In this document: positions 9,733-21,523 of the stretch, piece after piece | Numbering within the stretch: the first letter of the stretch is position 1 | How the letters are laid out: each line of letters opens with the position of its first letter | NCBI RefSeq assembly: GCF_963678635.1 | Contig: NC_087063.1 | Span: forward strand, 66,888,471-66,952,470 | DNA length: 64,000 bases | Direction: 5' to 3' | DNA from: Symsagittifera roscoffensis | Taxonomy: Eukaryota; Xenacoelomorpha; Acoela; Convolutidae | The notes under the pieces: generated by a model | Told to the model about the DNA's origin: nothing | Databases searched by the model: none | What the model saw: only the letters and a program-made list of their open reading frames with translations | Made by a program: the position numbers and the translations under genes

Positions 9733-9885
9733 ATGATAGAAAAATTTCGGCAAAAATTAGATATCCTCGCTAGAGCACAAGACAGGGCTTTAAGGGAAAA
9801 GGCGAGAAGAAAGGTTTACGGACCAGTATCAGCCACTAAGTCGCGCTCATTAAAATATTCTCTGCTCTATATAATCACTTCGTAA
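9733..9885 (+). other. Short charged ORF in gene 1 intron 1
   Basis: A 51-codon ATG frame, highly charged in its first half (ARAQDRALREKARRKVYG) and likely helical. I do not recognise it. It lies inside a channel intron between repeats, so it may be a fragment of a mobile-element protein or chance. Confidence 0.15.
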
Positions 9886-10302
9886 AGTTACAAACTCAGA
9901 CAGAATAAGAAAAAAATTTATGAAAAATGAATGATTCCAATGAATTTATTTAGTGGGCCCGAGATTTTCTACAAAAAATTAGGTATGTCAAAACGCTTGA
10001 AGAGAGAAGGGCAAAATATATCGGCCACTTCCTTTGGTACATTGTCACGTTTTAAAGGTAAAAAAAGACGTTATACGCTTTCGATCGTTTCAGGTTTTAG
10101 TTCGGAATAGTCGTTGACTAAACTTAGATGATTGTTTTATAATTCCGCACTACAAAATCGTTCCAAAAAGAATTGACCCAGCTTATTGGTTTAATATTTC
10201 CATACACGACTCAAATTGCAACAAATGGTTCATGATTTTATCAGCTAAAAATCATAGTTTAGCCAATAATCAATTTACCAAAAACTAACCGAGACAAATT
10301 GA

Positions 10303-10350
10303 AGGGCAGTCGGAACATTCGGGCCTTTGCCCTGATATGAGCAGTCTTGT
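10303..10350 (+). mobile_element. R500 3'-end fragment, copy 3 (gene 1 intron 1)
   Basis: Only the 3' terminus is present: GGGCAGTCGGAACATTC, the hairpin CGGGCCTTTGCCCTG and GAGCAGTCTTGTT. It shows that the terminal block can occur by itself. Confidence 0.7.
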
Positions 10351-13317
10351 TATGGTCAAAATGCGCGATTTGTCGATCTAAAGTATAATAAAAAGTATAT
10401 ATTAACGATTATATTTTAATTTGTTTGTATTGTTTGTATTGTCTTATTACAGTAGAAAATGTCAAAATGTTGAATTGGTAAAAACTGAAATTCAAAAATG
10501 GTAGTTATGAAAAAGAACTGAGCTGTTTTTCTATTCCAGGTGTACAGCCTAGTCTTGAGAAAACACTGATTGACTATGCAAATGAATATGAAACAAGAAC
10601 TGATCAGTCAACTTCAGCTGGAGATACTTCTACGCTCATGAAAAGCTTGCTACCAAAATTTGATCAATTTTTTATACGTTGCATATGGAAAGGTAATTAA
10701 GCAAGCTGTTCGAAAGTGTCAAAGTTTGGGTGAAAAACTGAATTGATTAATTCATTTGAGAAACTATTACAGGCTCTGGCACCTGCAATATGAGCTTTGA
10801 CCAGGATTAGAAATGTTCGGATCGGGGCAAAACCCAAACTTTTTGAATTATTCCTCACAAGGCAGTGAAAGTTTTTGGGCTCAAAATTTGTTTAAAAAAT
10901 CAAAAAAGTGAAACTTTATGTCCCACCAGACCTAATGAGTATTAGAAAGTGAAATATTTTGCATCTACTATCACATTTTTTGTATAATTTTTTATGTGCC
11001 AATTTAACTTCAATTTATCCACTGCTTACAGTTGTATGAGCGGAATGTATCGCGTTTTGATTGTTTCAAAAATCGCCGTAGATATAGCTAGTTAAAATAT
11101 CAAAGTTTGAGAAAAAACTACCCGAGCACAAAAAAACGCCACTTCCTTTGGAAGTCGGATTAAAAACCTAACTAGAGACTAAACATTGCAGAAGTAAAGC
11201 AGCATTGCGAAAAGTCATCATTACGCAACAGTCCATTGATGTTTTTTGTTATTCTTCTGAAAAACATAATAATTTTTGCTTGCTGAATATATCTTCTAGT
11301 TTTTTGTTCAGATACTTTTATCACACCACACACAAACAGCGACACTAATTTGAAAACAATCTTATGTGCTTTTTGCACAGTAACCGAATATTCTTGTTCT
11401 CATGTTAAGTAAATATATAACTCACTTCAACCAACAAGTTTTGTGTATCTAAAAATTTTAATAATATCCAACGGTGTTTTATTAGGCGTAGACTGTCTGA
11501 ACGGGTCATTTTGGACAGAACAACAGACAAAAGCAATGTACTGTCATAAACTAACACTGCCTAGTCCGATCGTGTACGGACCGTACGAGCGCCTGCAAGT
11601 CAGCTTCATGGTAGACCCAGTATCAGCTAGTGCCACCGGCAAAAACGACTTGCAAGTTTCGATATACTTTGTGATGCCTGGAAGAATTTTTTCATACGGA
11701 GAACACAAAATCAGGACTAAAATCAGTCCAGGTTACTCTCACAACATTGGGCTTGGGTTGTTCCAGTATGCCGACAATTCCGGAACCAGGAATTGTATAA
11801 AGGAAGGTACAAGAGGAGTTCTGAGATACAGTGAAGACTATACTTATCATCGGTGTATAGAACAATGTGCGGCTTTGAAAGAGCAAATAAGATGTGGTTG
11901 CAACTCTCTGATATTTGCAAGAGCGGAAGATGACATACCTGACTGCGGAATCTTCGGAATGGTTGTTTGCCCTTTTGACAGCGCAGAAGCATTAGGTAAT
12001 CTGAACTTTTTCAAGTTTTAGGGTTTTTGTTGTTCCAAAGACTTCAAAAACTTAATAGTCATATTGCACTTAATTCATCTAAAAAACCATTTTTTCTGAT
12101 ATTCGAATAACTAACTAGATGTAAATCCAAACGAGTACATATTTGAATTGTCAATAATTAAATTTAATTTAAAATTGACGAAGAAGTCATGCGGTTCATC
12201 ATGGACTGGAAAAGTTCTTCAAACAAAACTTCTTAAAATATTTTTAAAATATATATTACAGGAACGAAAAACTACGCTTTAAATAATTAATTCATAATGA
12301 CATCTTTATATTTGTAAAAATGTCTTGCATTACAAGGCTTAACAGTAAATGTTCTAGTATTTTCTGTTGTTCTCGTGTTTCCGTTTATCATACTGAGAAA
12401 TTTTTAACGGTTTAAAATTTTGGATCTGGGTTCCATTGACCAACCCACGCAAAAAGGCCCATCCAGTGCATAATTTGGCCTCGTTATTTGATAAAATAGG
12501 TTAGAAACTACTGATATGGGTTGAAAGTGTTAGCTTATCATAGACAATTTTCTGTGATGAGTTGTGGGCCTGATAGAGCAGTTAGAACAATTAGAACAAA
12601 TATCGCGCGATTTCGTTCTGTAACGCGTATCAGATCAATAAATTGAATCGATTGACGACGCTTTTTTGCTTTGTTGTAGTGAGATCAATTGCTTCCACCA
12701 AAATAAAACGAATGTGACTGAATTTAAATAAACAATTCTACTGAGGAAACTAAGAGAATCATTGATTATTGTCTAATTTTTTTTCTACAGAAAATACCTG
12801 CAGCCGAATAGAAGATGAAATTTTTTTAAAAAGCGAACTCAATGGAGAATTTTAACCAGGATTTAACTTTGACCAATGTTTTTGACAAAAACTTCGGCCT
12901 ATTTAGACGTCATGTATAGTGATTTGATTCCTTCTGTAAATTTTTAACCATACCAAAATGAAACAATTGTTAAAAATTTGCAAGATTTAAAATTTTAATA
13001 AAATTTCTTACTTTCAAAATTTCTAAGACCAACGAAACTGATTGTATCAATTTGAAGCCCGCCATGAGTCGCTCGACTGCACTTCAATGTCAATAACATA
13101 GTTTTTGATTAAGAACAGCGTTGAAAAATTACCAACATGACTAGTTGTCCAAAACTGAGGAATTTTTCACTCTAACTCTTTTTTGAAATCTTTTGAATAC
13201 TTTTATCTAAATGGCTAACATAAATTTAGGCTACTCGCTGTACTGGCATAAATAATTCCCCTGGAGCAAAACGCTTGCCTCAGTTCAGTTTTGAGCGATT
13301 TCTCATCCATATTGAAT

Positions 13318-13500
13318 GGCCGTTAACGCGTTAGTAGCAAGAGCTAAAGAGCCTACCTAGTAATCTAAAATGATCAATTGGCTTTTTTTTCAAACCTCTC
13401 AGTTGGAAACATAATTATCAAAATTTAAAAAAGTTCAAATTTTTTTTCAATACATCGATAGACTTTTCATCAAAAAAGTCGGAACTTGTGCAGAGAAAAA
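13318..13500 (+). repeat. Dispersed direct repeat, copy A (gene 1 intron 3)
   Basis: It shares CCTAGTAATCT, a TGATCAATTGG-like stretch, ACATCGATAGA and AAAAAAGTCGGAACTTG in order with 13905-14098. The final GTCGGAAC resembles the inverted terminal motif of R500. It is non-coding. Confidence 0.5.
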
Positions 13501-13904
13501 CATCTGTTTTTCAATGTTGATTTGTAAAAGTAATCAAGCTTTTACTAAACTAATTGTAGAAGTAAACGGTATTTTTTCAATGTTTGTAGTTTTTATAGTC
13601 GATAATTCATCTTTTTTCTGTAGAATTTTTCTTTGAAAAGTACCTGATTTGTTTTTGTGATAAATAATTTTTTAGTCAAATTTTTATTAAAACGCATTAA
13701 GTTACACCATATCTTACGTTTTCCTCAAGTTAAATAGCGATTTGGTTTCGCATTTTCACTTAGTTGCTTACAAATGAAAAAAAAACGTTACACAAGAAAA
13801 AGGCAAGAATTCATTGCAACTTTAGCAGAATTGGTGTTTAAATCCTAACGTTTGTTAAAAATTTTTTTGCTTTCTGAATAAGACTGCCCAAATCAGGGCG
13901 TCAT

Positions 13905-14098
13905 CTTGAATGTTACGCAGCAGTAGCATAAACTAAATAGCGACCCTAGTAATCTTATATGGTCAATTGGTTTTTTTTAACCTCATAATTTGAAACTTAT
14001 TTCTCGAATACATAAAATTTCCAATTTTAGTTCAGTACATCAATAAATTATAGACAATTTAAAAAGTTTAATCAAAAAAAGTCGGAACTTGTTCAAGG
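13905..14098 (+). repeat. Dispersed direct repeat, copy B (gene 1 intron 3)
   Basis: A diverged partner of 13318-13500. Shared blocks include CCTAGTAATCT, GGTCAATTGGTTTTTTT and AAAAAAGTCGGAACTTG. It ends about 55 bp before exon 4 of gene 1. Confidence 0.5.
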
Positions 14099-14849
14099 AC
14101 AAACACAAAAACAAAAACACCATTTTTTTGTAATTTTGAAAGTATTTTGAAGGTGAGTGCAGTTTGGAGTGTCTTCCTCAATGCGACTTTGTATCCTACG
14201 AGATCTTCTCTAAGTCCACCAAGTTCCCTTCACGCAACTCTTTCGCCACAATGCGAAATTTCAATCCATTTCTCTCCAATTACTCGGAAGAGTACTGGCG
14301 AAAACACTCATTTGATGTCAGCATCCAGCTTCAGGGGTGTACCTTTCAATTTATAAAAATTATTTCCAGTAGAATGTAGAATAAAATGTATAACTTAAAA
14401 TGCCAGAGTTCAGATTGGTTTTGCCTTTTTAATGAAAACTAGTCTGTTTTCCACCAACAAAAAATTATATTCTAAAATCTAAGGTTTTCTCGATAAAACT
14501 ATTTTGTTTGACATTTCGAAGGATGCATTTGCTGCCCAAACTATGAACACAAACCGAACCAATTGTTATAAGCCAGATCTTGTCTTCTCGTAAGAGAACT
14601 AAACCCGTTAACACCCCTGTTCACAACCAGTCCATGATGTCGACTGAGATTACAGTAAGCCTCAAGTACTCATTCTTGGACATCATCAGTGCTTTCGGAG
14701 GGCTCGGAGGAATATTTATCGGGTCAAGTTTGGTCTCTCTGACTGAAATAACGTTTCTAGTTGGGGATATGGTGGCAGCTGGTTTCATCATTGTATCATC
14801 GTGGATAAAGAATAATGTTAACAGAAAAACTCAACCAGTGTCATATTAG

Positions 14850-16764
14850 ATCAAGATTATTACGAACGAACGAAATGAATGTATGTTTTTTTTCCGAAAT
14901 TCCGTACATTTTTCCAGTTAAGAGTTCGAACCTCGGTTTTTGGAGTGTTTTGAGTGTTCTGTTTTAATAGATAGTAGTTAATTAATAGTATTTCGAAAAG
15001 TGTGGTTTAATTAATTGTATTCAATTTCTTTTACTATTTGAACAAAACTGCAAAAGAAAACATTATCACAAGTTTTAGCGGGCCATTCATCGATGTAGTT
15101 TTATGTGAGTTTGACTCTAATTTTCGATTTAAATCAAACCAAAAAAGCAAAAGGAAATTCAATTTTTTTGGCTGCGTTTTGAAACACGACTGAAATTAAC
15201 CCATTGAATTTTCCTTTTTTTGTCTTTTGCGTGCAAAAAAGCAGACTGAAAAAAAACAGGTTATTTATCCAGACGCTGACAGGTTAAAACTAAATCTGTT
15301 ACAGTTATGGAAGATTTGAATCTAAAGACGAACTATGAACTTGACCGAGCATTATTTTAACTTGAGAATTATTATAATTATGGTAAGAATGAAATATTCA
15401 ACCTAATTACATTTTTTTACTGGGCTACATCATCGTGTGAACGGAAGGGGTAATACTTTTGGAACAGAAAAAAAGCGAAACTTCTCCATCGTTTGCAATC
15501 AAAAATAAATGAAATTGATTTGCAACAAAAAAGAAAAAACTAAGAAATCTAGTAATATATTAAAAACTCATTCATTTTCAAATCGAAATTTTTGAATATC
15601 TTTGATAAAACAATAGAAGTAAACTCAAAGCAGTATAGTTGTTTGCATAGTGCCTTTGGCACTGTGAAATTGTAACTAATTTGTAATTTATACCTGCGTT
15701 TAAATTCTAATCTGATCTGCGCTAAATCTAATCTAAGCTGACAGTTTGACGAAAACAACAAAAGCAAAAATTTGAAGACACTCGTTCAAAAGTTTGAACT
15801 CATTGAAAAATTACCTAACAGTGTTTTTAAAATTCTTCTAATAGGTTAAGGTGGCTACATGCTTGTGTTGAACTCACACACGGAAAACTCTAGTCATACA
15901 ATTTCACGCATTGAACAATGAAAACGCGCTAGTCATAAAATTTCTTACTCTGAAAATTGTTTGAATAACATTTCTTTCAACAAAAGTATTTTGTTCTTCA
16001 TCAACGAAAGGTTAGAAAAATAACTGAGGGTTTTCGAAGCTGATGTTTTAATTGCTAATGGTATTCAAATTAATTTTGGAGACAAAAAAATTCAAAAAAT
16101 CCAAAAATCCAAAAATTTTTTACTAGCTGCAACATCCTCAATATTATGTGCGTGCGTGTTAATCTATGACAAACGTGAACACACTGACAAAAACTGAAAA
16201 AGATCATCTTGATCTATTATCCCAATTTCGCACGCTTATCGATTTAAAATGGCAAATTGGATTTTTTCAATATTTTTTGAGGGCTGTGAATTATACAAAA
16301 TCTAAGACTTCTTTCACTGTGTTTTTTTTTTACTTCAAGCTTAGATATAACGGTGATATAAATTTTTTTGCTGAGATTTTTCCACCGGAAATAGTTGGTT
16401 TCTGGGAGACCATTCTAATTTGGCAACCCAACGTTGCCCGCAGTAATAAAAAAAACGAAAGCTAATTTATTCAGATATATTGTATAGATAAAAATTTTAA
16501 GCTCACTTTGTTCGAGCGATTTAGTGAAAATTTGGAGAAATGAAAAAAGGAAAACATTTTCAACAACAATTTTGGCGCCAAGTAATTTGCTCATGTGTTT
16601 CAGGTCGGCAAACATGAGCAAGCAAAATTAACTAACAGCTAACTTTTTAAATTTGTTTTCAAGCTTTTTAGATTATTTGATTATCATATTATTTGAACCA
16701 AAGTGTGCACCTTGTAAGTTTTCAGCGGATTCGATTATTAGAACGCGTTCTCATAGTTCTTTTT
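14850..16764. other. Intergenic DNA downstream of gene 1
   Basis: AT-rich sequence with no supported gene or RNA. The first few hundred bases presumably hold the gene 1 3' UTR; I see no AATAAA within about 150 bp of the stop codon. Short open frames here are rich in Phe, Lys and Asn and look random. Confidence 0.4.
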
Positions 16765-17261
16765 GTTCCGACTTTCGATACGATTGTAACGGAATATTTG
16801 TGCTAGGGGTGGTTTTTTTTTCTTCAGACAAATTTCGACTTTTTAACTAGCCATTTTTGACGGCACTTTTTTATATCATTCAAAAACTATTGTAGTCCTG
16901 AGCTTAAATTTGAAAAGATATTTCATCTGTAATCATTTTTCGTGAAGTTATGGGGGTTTAAAGACTGCCATTTTGGCCAATTTGGGAAAATTAACGCGCG
17001 ATATATTTCGCGCTATTAAGGCGTAAGCGGAGAGTTAATCCGTCTTAAAAGTGTTCCAAATTGGTCGAAAGAAGCTTATTTGCCATAATTGATTTGTAAG
17101 AATGAGCAAAATCTATGCTTTTGTACTTCATATGGCGTGTGGGGTGATGATTTCAAAAAAAATTTCAAATTTTAGATTTTTTTTAAGTTATCTTAAAATG
17201 CATAAATCTTAAAAGGCAGTCGGAAAATTCAGGGTTTTGCCCTGATACAACCAGTCTTGTT
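16765..17261 (+). mobile_element. R500 interspersed repeat, copy 4
   Basis: A nearly complete copy from GTTCCGACTTTCGATACGA to CCAGTCTTGTT. The central GCGCGATATATTTCGCGC hairpin is intact, and the 3' hairpin reads TTCAGGGTTTTGCCCTGA. Confidence 0.8.
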
Positions 17262-17556
17262 ATGATTTTTATTAGCAATTATTCACAAAAATTGTGGTCA
17301 TTTAAAAGTTACAAAGAGCAGTGAACTTTACTGCTTTTTGTATGGTTGGAATGACTTATCCTGGATCATAAAACCCAAAATCACAAATATCCTATCATTT
17401 TCTAAGCCTCCGGAGCTTTCGTGTGCTCAAACTAAATGTACAAGTGAAAAATTACGAAAATTTGATTCGTAACCGAGACTTCTCTTCATAAACTTCATTT
17501 ATAACTGATTTGGAAAAAATGAATAATTGACTTTACGCCCGGGTGTTTTTCTCATA

Positions 17557-17700
17557 GAGTAATTTTGGATTAGGTACACCGTCTGTTCGTCACGCTATTT
17601 TATTTTTGGCCGGATAGATTCGTGTAACTTTTTGTCTAATACCAATCCCAATCTTACTAGTCCTAATAGATCTAGAATATACTGGTAATCTTGTGAAGTT
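17557..17700 (-). mobile_element. Fragment matching the leader of the 43-kb Ty3/gypsy element
   Basis: Read on the minus strand it matches 43095-43262. The shared core on the plus strand here is CACCGTCTGTTCGTCACGCT followed by ATTTTATTTTTGGCCG. There is no coding sequence next to it, so it is an isolated LTR or leader fragment of that family. Confidence 0.6.
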
Positions 17701-17799
17701 GGAGGAGAGAAGAAAGCAACTGATTTCGATCCGTATTATAATTTCTCTGGCTGAAAAAAAATTTTGATTTCGTTTTATTTCATTGAGTTTTTAAATGTT

Positions 17800-17870
17800 T
17801 TTACTGCTCCATAAACCTTAAAAGGCAGTCGGAATATTCTGGGCTTCGCCCTGATACGAGCAGTGTTGTT
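17800..17870 (+). mobile_element. R500 3'-end fragment, copy 5
   Basis: Contains CTGCTCCATAAACCTTAAAA, GGCAGTCGGAATATTC, GGGCTTCGCCC and GAGCAGTGTTGTT, which are the last ~70 bases of the family. Upstream sequence does not match the rest of the element. Confidence 0.7.
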
Positions 17871-18091
17871 TGGTTTTGATCTTTTATTGACTAAAGTCTA
17901 ACATGTTTAAAGACTTGTCTCTGAGAGATACACTTACCAATTTATGCGTTTTTTCAGTGCACAGTTTAGTCTCGTTATGCAGCTGAAGAAATACTTATTG
18001 TAATTATTGTAGAAAGTAAATATTGTAGAAAAAAAAATCCAGCCCGAACTCCAGCAAAAAGGAGGAATTAAACAGTTGTAGATACCACCCC

Positions 18092-18971
18092 CACTGGAGT
18101 TCCATGGAGAATAATTGACTATTTTGTCATTTTATGGTCAGTATCTATAAAATTACAATATTATCGATTATAAACCATCGAAAATGGATTTAAATCTTAA
18201 TATTTTTATCTCAGTATAGGACTTTAAAATCGATTATAATCGATCATAATCCATTAAAAGAGGATTATTAACCGCATATTTTTCAATCACAATAAACCAT
18301 TATAAACGATTATAATGAATGATAATTTTTTTTGGGAAAAATTGTTGAACTTTGCATTTTTCACACAAAATTTGTTTTTTTTTTCTCTGTTTTTTCTATA
18401 TTTTACGTGAACTACATCGCCTCTTTTATCAACCCCTTCTCCAGTTTACTTAACTCTCCCCCCACTCAGTACACACACACACATACACGCACAATTTACT
18501 GAACGTGCGCAGGGAAAAAAATTAACTGTAACGTTGAATTTAACTGAAACTTGGGGGGAGGGGGGGCTTGGGGTTGGTGGTAATTTTAAGTAAACATGGG
18601 GGCATAGGGATAAACATAAGGAAGTGGTTTAAATGCAGGTGTGAGGGGGGAAGGGGATAAAAGTGAACGGGGAGCAAAGTAAGGGGGGTTAATTTGAGTA
18701 GGTTTAGATTGCGAGTAGGCCGTGAGTAACGCAAAAATGTCTTTGTAAAAAAAGTAAAGTTTATAATCTGTTATAATCAGTTATAATGGATTTTAAGTGG
18801 ATTATAATCCACTATAATGGATTTTAATGAATTATGTTTTTACAAAAATAATCGATTAGAATGACAAAATAATTAATTTTGGGGTTTAAGTTTGTAACAA
18901 TAATGAATTATAATGACATTTTAGACAACAATTTTCCATTATAATTGATTATTATCCATGGAACTCCGGTG
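18092..18971. mobile_element. Inverted-repeat (foldback/MITE-like) element rich in GATTATAATC
   Basis: The ends CACTGGAGTTCCATGGA (18092-18108) and TCCATGGAACTCCGGTG (18955-18971) form 17-bp terminal inverted repeats with one mismatch. Both flanks inside the ends carry repeated ATTATAATCGATTATAA-type motifs that can pair with each other. The centre holds CT-rich then GA-rich tracts (about 18420-18720). No transposase frame is present. A related right end occurs at 39940. Confidence 0.7.
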
Positions 18972-19788
18972 CGTGCACGTTTCAAGTTGCTTAGCCTAAA
19001 GCATTCCTGAGCTTCTTATAGTCAAGTAAATCAAAGTCTGCAGCAGTTTTGCAGCATGTCTATAACGAAGCTGTGTATGCTTGTTTCAGACCTACTGCAG
19101 ATCTCTAAGTTCATGAAGGAGATCAGACTTGCCCGGGTCTGGATCAGGCCTGAATAAGTGAAGCCTTTATGTTTTATTAGCACAAATTATTGCATGAATT
19201 GAAATCGATCGTTATAGTCAAACCAAAAGGTAAGGACATAATATGAGAAAATATACAGGATTTTGATAAAATTAAATATAGGAAAAATAACGTTTTTTGA
19301 TCTGAAATTCCGTTATTTCCGAAAAGATGACGTTTCCTGCAATGATGTCGTTTTCTGACATTTCTGCTGGCTTTTCTGAGAAAAGTGCTGTGGTCTGATT
19401 TGTAGAGGACGAGCTTCAAAGAACAAAAACGGTATTTGAAATTGAGAGTCACATCTAAATGCTACTTCTCAAGATTGCTTTTTAAAAAATTGAAAAACTC
19501 ATTGATTTCTGTTAGCAACGCAAAACTGCGCTTACAGAAAAAAAACATGAAAAATTTGTGGGGATGTTTTTGACAAAAAAAACTTTTTCGGGTGATAAAA
19601 ACCATTGCAAAAAAAGCGTCCTAAAATTTAACAACAAATTTTGCTTTAAAATTAAACATACCTGAAAAAAGTGATTCTTCTAATTGCAACAGTCGCAACA
19701 AAAGCAATCAAAGCAACCGGGCGATTGATAAGTGCCAATAACCGCAAAAAATAATAATATTTTTTCCACATTGATTTGTTAAGTTTTT
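18972..19788. other. Intergenic stretch without recognised content
   Basis: I see no gene, RNA or clear repeat. Open frames here are short and of random composition. Confidence 0.35.
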
Positions 19789-20135
19789 GTTCCGGAAGTA
19801 ACGGAATATTTGTGCTCGGGATGGGTTTTTTTTTCTTCAGACAAATTTCGACTTTTTAATTTGCCATTTTTGGCGGAATATTTTTATCATTCGAAAGCTA
19901 TTGTTGTCCTGAGCCTAAATTTGAAAAAAATATATTTTACCTGTGATCTTTTTTTGTAAAGTTACGCGGGCTTAAAGATTGCCAATTTGGCCAATTTGGG
20001 ACAATTAACGCGCGATAAATTTTTCGCTATTAACGCGTAAGCGGAGAGTTAATCCGTCTTAAAATCGTTCCAAATTGGTTAAAAGAATTGGTTTGTTACA
20101 AGGAGCGAAATCTATCCTTTTGTACTTTGTATAGC
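19789..20135 (+). mobile_element. R500 interspersed repeat, copy 6, 3' truncated
   Basis: The 5' two thirds of the family (GTTCC GGAAGTAACGGAATATT with a small deletion in the first hairpin, and the ACGCGCGATAAATTTTTCGC region). It stops after CTTTTGTACTTTGTATAG, where a foldback repeat begins. Confidence 0.75.
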
Positions 20136-20140
20136 GCCCC

Positions 20141-20307
20141 TGACACATTTCGCCCCTAATAAATTTGCACATTTTGTCCTCGCACGTTTCGCCCCTAACT
20201 TATTACACAGTTAATTAACGCCGCTTTCTTAATGTTCATTTTAGGGGCGAAATGTGTGAGGCGCAAAATGTGTGACGGGCAAAATGTGTGAGGGGCGAAA
20301 TGTGTCA
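20141..20307. repeat. Small foldback repeat with perfect 17-bp inverted ends
   Basis: TGACACATTTCGCCCCT at 20141-20157 and AGGGGCGAAATGTGTCA at 20291-20307 are exact reverse complements. Further GGGGCGAAATGTG and GCACGTTTCGCCCC motifs lie inside and just outside. It lies directly at the truncated end of R500 copy 6 and may have inserted into it. Confidence 0.7.
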
Positions 20308-21523
20308 CTATATTTAAGAGGGGCGAAACGTGAGAGGTGCGGAACGTGTGAATACCCATCTACAGATATTTGACTTTGCGACGGTTTGATAATAAGTTTC
20401 CCAGAAAAACTTACGTTGTTTCAAACACCAGCAATTTGCCCGAAAATTTCTATAGATCGATGAAACTGACCATGGTAGATACAATTTTTATGAAGTTTAC
20501 CACGAAAAATTTCAAAAATTTTCAGGTATTTTCGAAAACTCTATTTAAAAAATCTGCATAAAAGAAGAGGATAGTTTCATTCGGCGGCAAAACAACAAAT
20601 CAGTATCAAAACCTATGTTTTCCAAACACAAAGAAAGAATGAAACAAGTTGAATTTAATTGAATCAATTGAACTAGCGTCCGGTTTTTGTTTTTGCGATA
20701 GAGAGCTAACCTGATGAATTTGCGATTTTTTGATGCAACAACTTGCTTTTTCGATTTTAAAAAAAATTTCCCAGCCCAGGTTTGAGCGTGTTTCGGTGTG
20801 AGGAGTTGGTACTGAAGTTACGGAGGAGAGATGGGTTTTTGTACTTTTATATCCCACCCATAGTATAACGGAAAACAGGCCGACGGGACTTCAAACCAAA
20901 AGGTTTTAAGGCCAAATTTCAAAATTTTTCAAATGAATTAAAATGTATTTAATGAGACGAGATATACTGTTTTTGCGCGACTAGCTAGAACTTAGTCCAG
21001 TGGAATTGTTATGTAATACCAAAAGCTTTCTAGGATTTTTTCATTTGGTTAACTGGATCGGGTTTTAAAATGCGTACATTTTAAACTAAAAAAAATTGCA
21101 AAGTTATTTTGAAAAATGATTAAACAGATAGCAAAAACAAAAACTAGGAAGGAAATTTTTCAATTTATGCGTTTTGAGAAGACAATAATTCCATTTTTTG
21201 ACTTAAAGTCTCTGTCTGAAATTCTGCTTGAGGTTTGGGTCTTCTTGATGTCCGCACCCCACCTACAACCCCCCTCTACCAAACTTGCAAAACTAACATC
21301 TGTTTTTTGACCCCCCAATCAATTACCAACCCTCACTCGCTCATTCACCAACCGAATTGATCAACACACTCCGGGCGTAAGTAGGGAAGGGCTTGGACAA
21401 ATAAGGTCGGGTTAAACAAGGAGGATCATAATTCAACTTGACTACCTCTCTCCCTCTCATCCATCCAAAAACATACACAGGACAATATACAAAACTGACC
21501 TAACGCAATTTGAAAGTGGGATG
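20308..21523. other. Intergenic stretch
   Basis: No supported gene. A few GGGGCGAAACGTG-like motifs continue to about 20350. The rest is AT-rich sequence with C-rich runs near 21250-21480. Confidence 0.35.

Larger units (their letters stand above)
7821..14849 (+). pseudogene. DEG/ENaC sodium-channel gene 1, five exons, frameshift in exon 1
   Basis: Exons by splice phase and comparison with gene 2: 7821-8287, 10540-10692, 11486-11995, 14153-14334 and 14631-14849. The product is an amiloride-sensitive or acid-sensing type channel subunit: cytosolic N-terminus with the family His-Gly gating motif (SSFHGI), TM1, a cysteine-rich extracellular domain (RCGCNSL; ECSLECLPQCDFVSY), then TM2 with the GxS selectivity filter as GSS after SAFGGLGG. 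It would assemble as a trimer in the plasma membrane. Exon 1 lacks 11 bp present in gene 2, which brings TGA at 8145-8147 into frame; homology resumes in the next frame (SEHPIFSG). All other exons are open and keep their phases. Intron 4 appears to be GG-AG. The gene is therefore either a very recent pseudogene, a polymorphic null allele or a sequencing error. Confidence 0.88.

Noticed and set aside
11692-11992. Minus-strand frames over channel exon 3
   Set aside because: Shadows of the real plus-strand exon, which matches DEG/ENaC proteins.
18540-18734. Leu/Pro-rich minus-strand frame
   Set aside because: It lies over the GA/CT-rich centre of a foldback element and is composed of low-complexity sequence.
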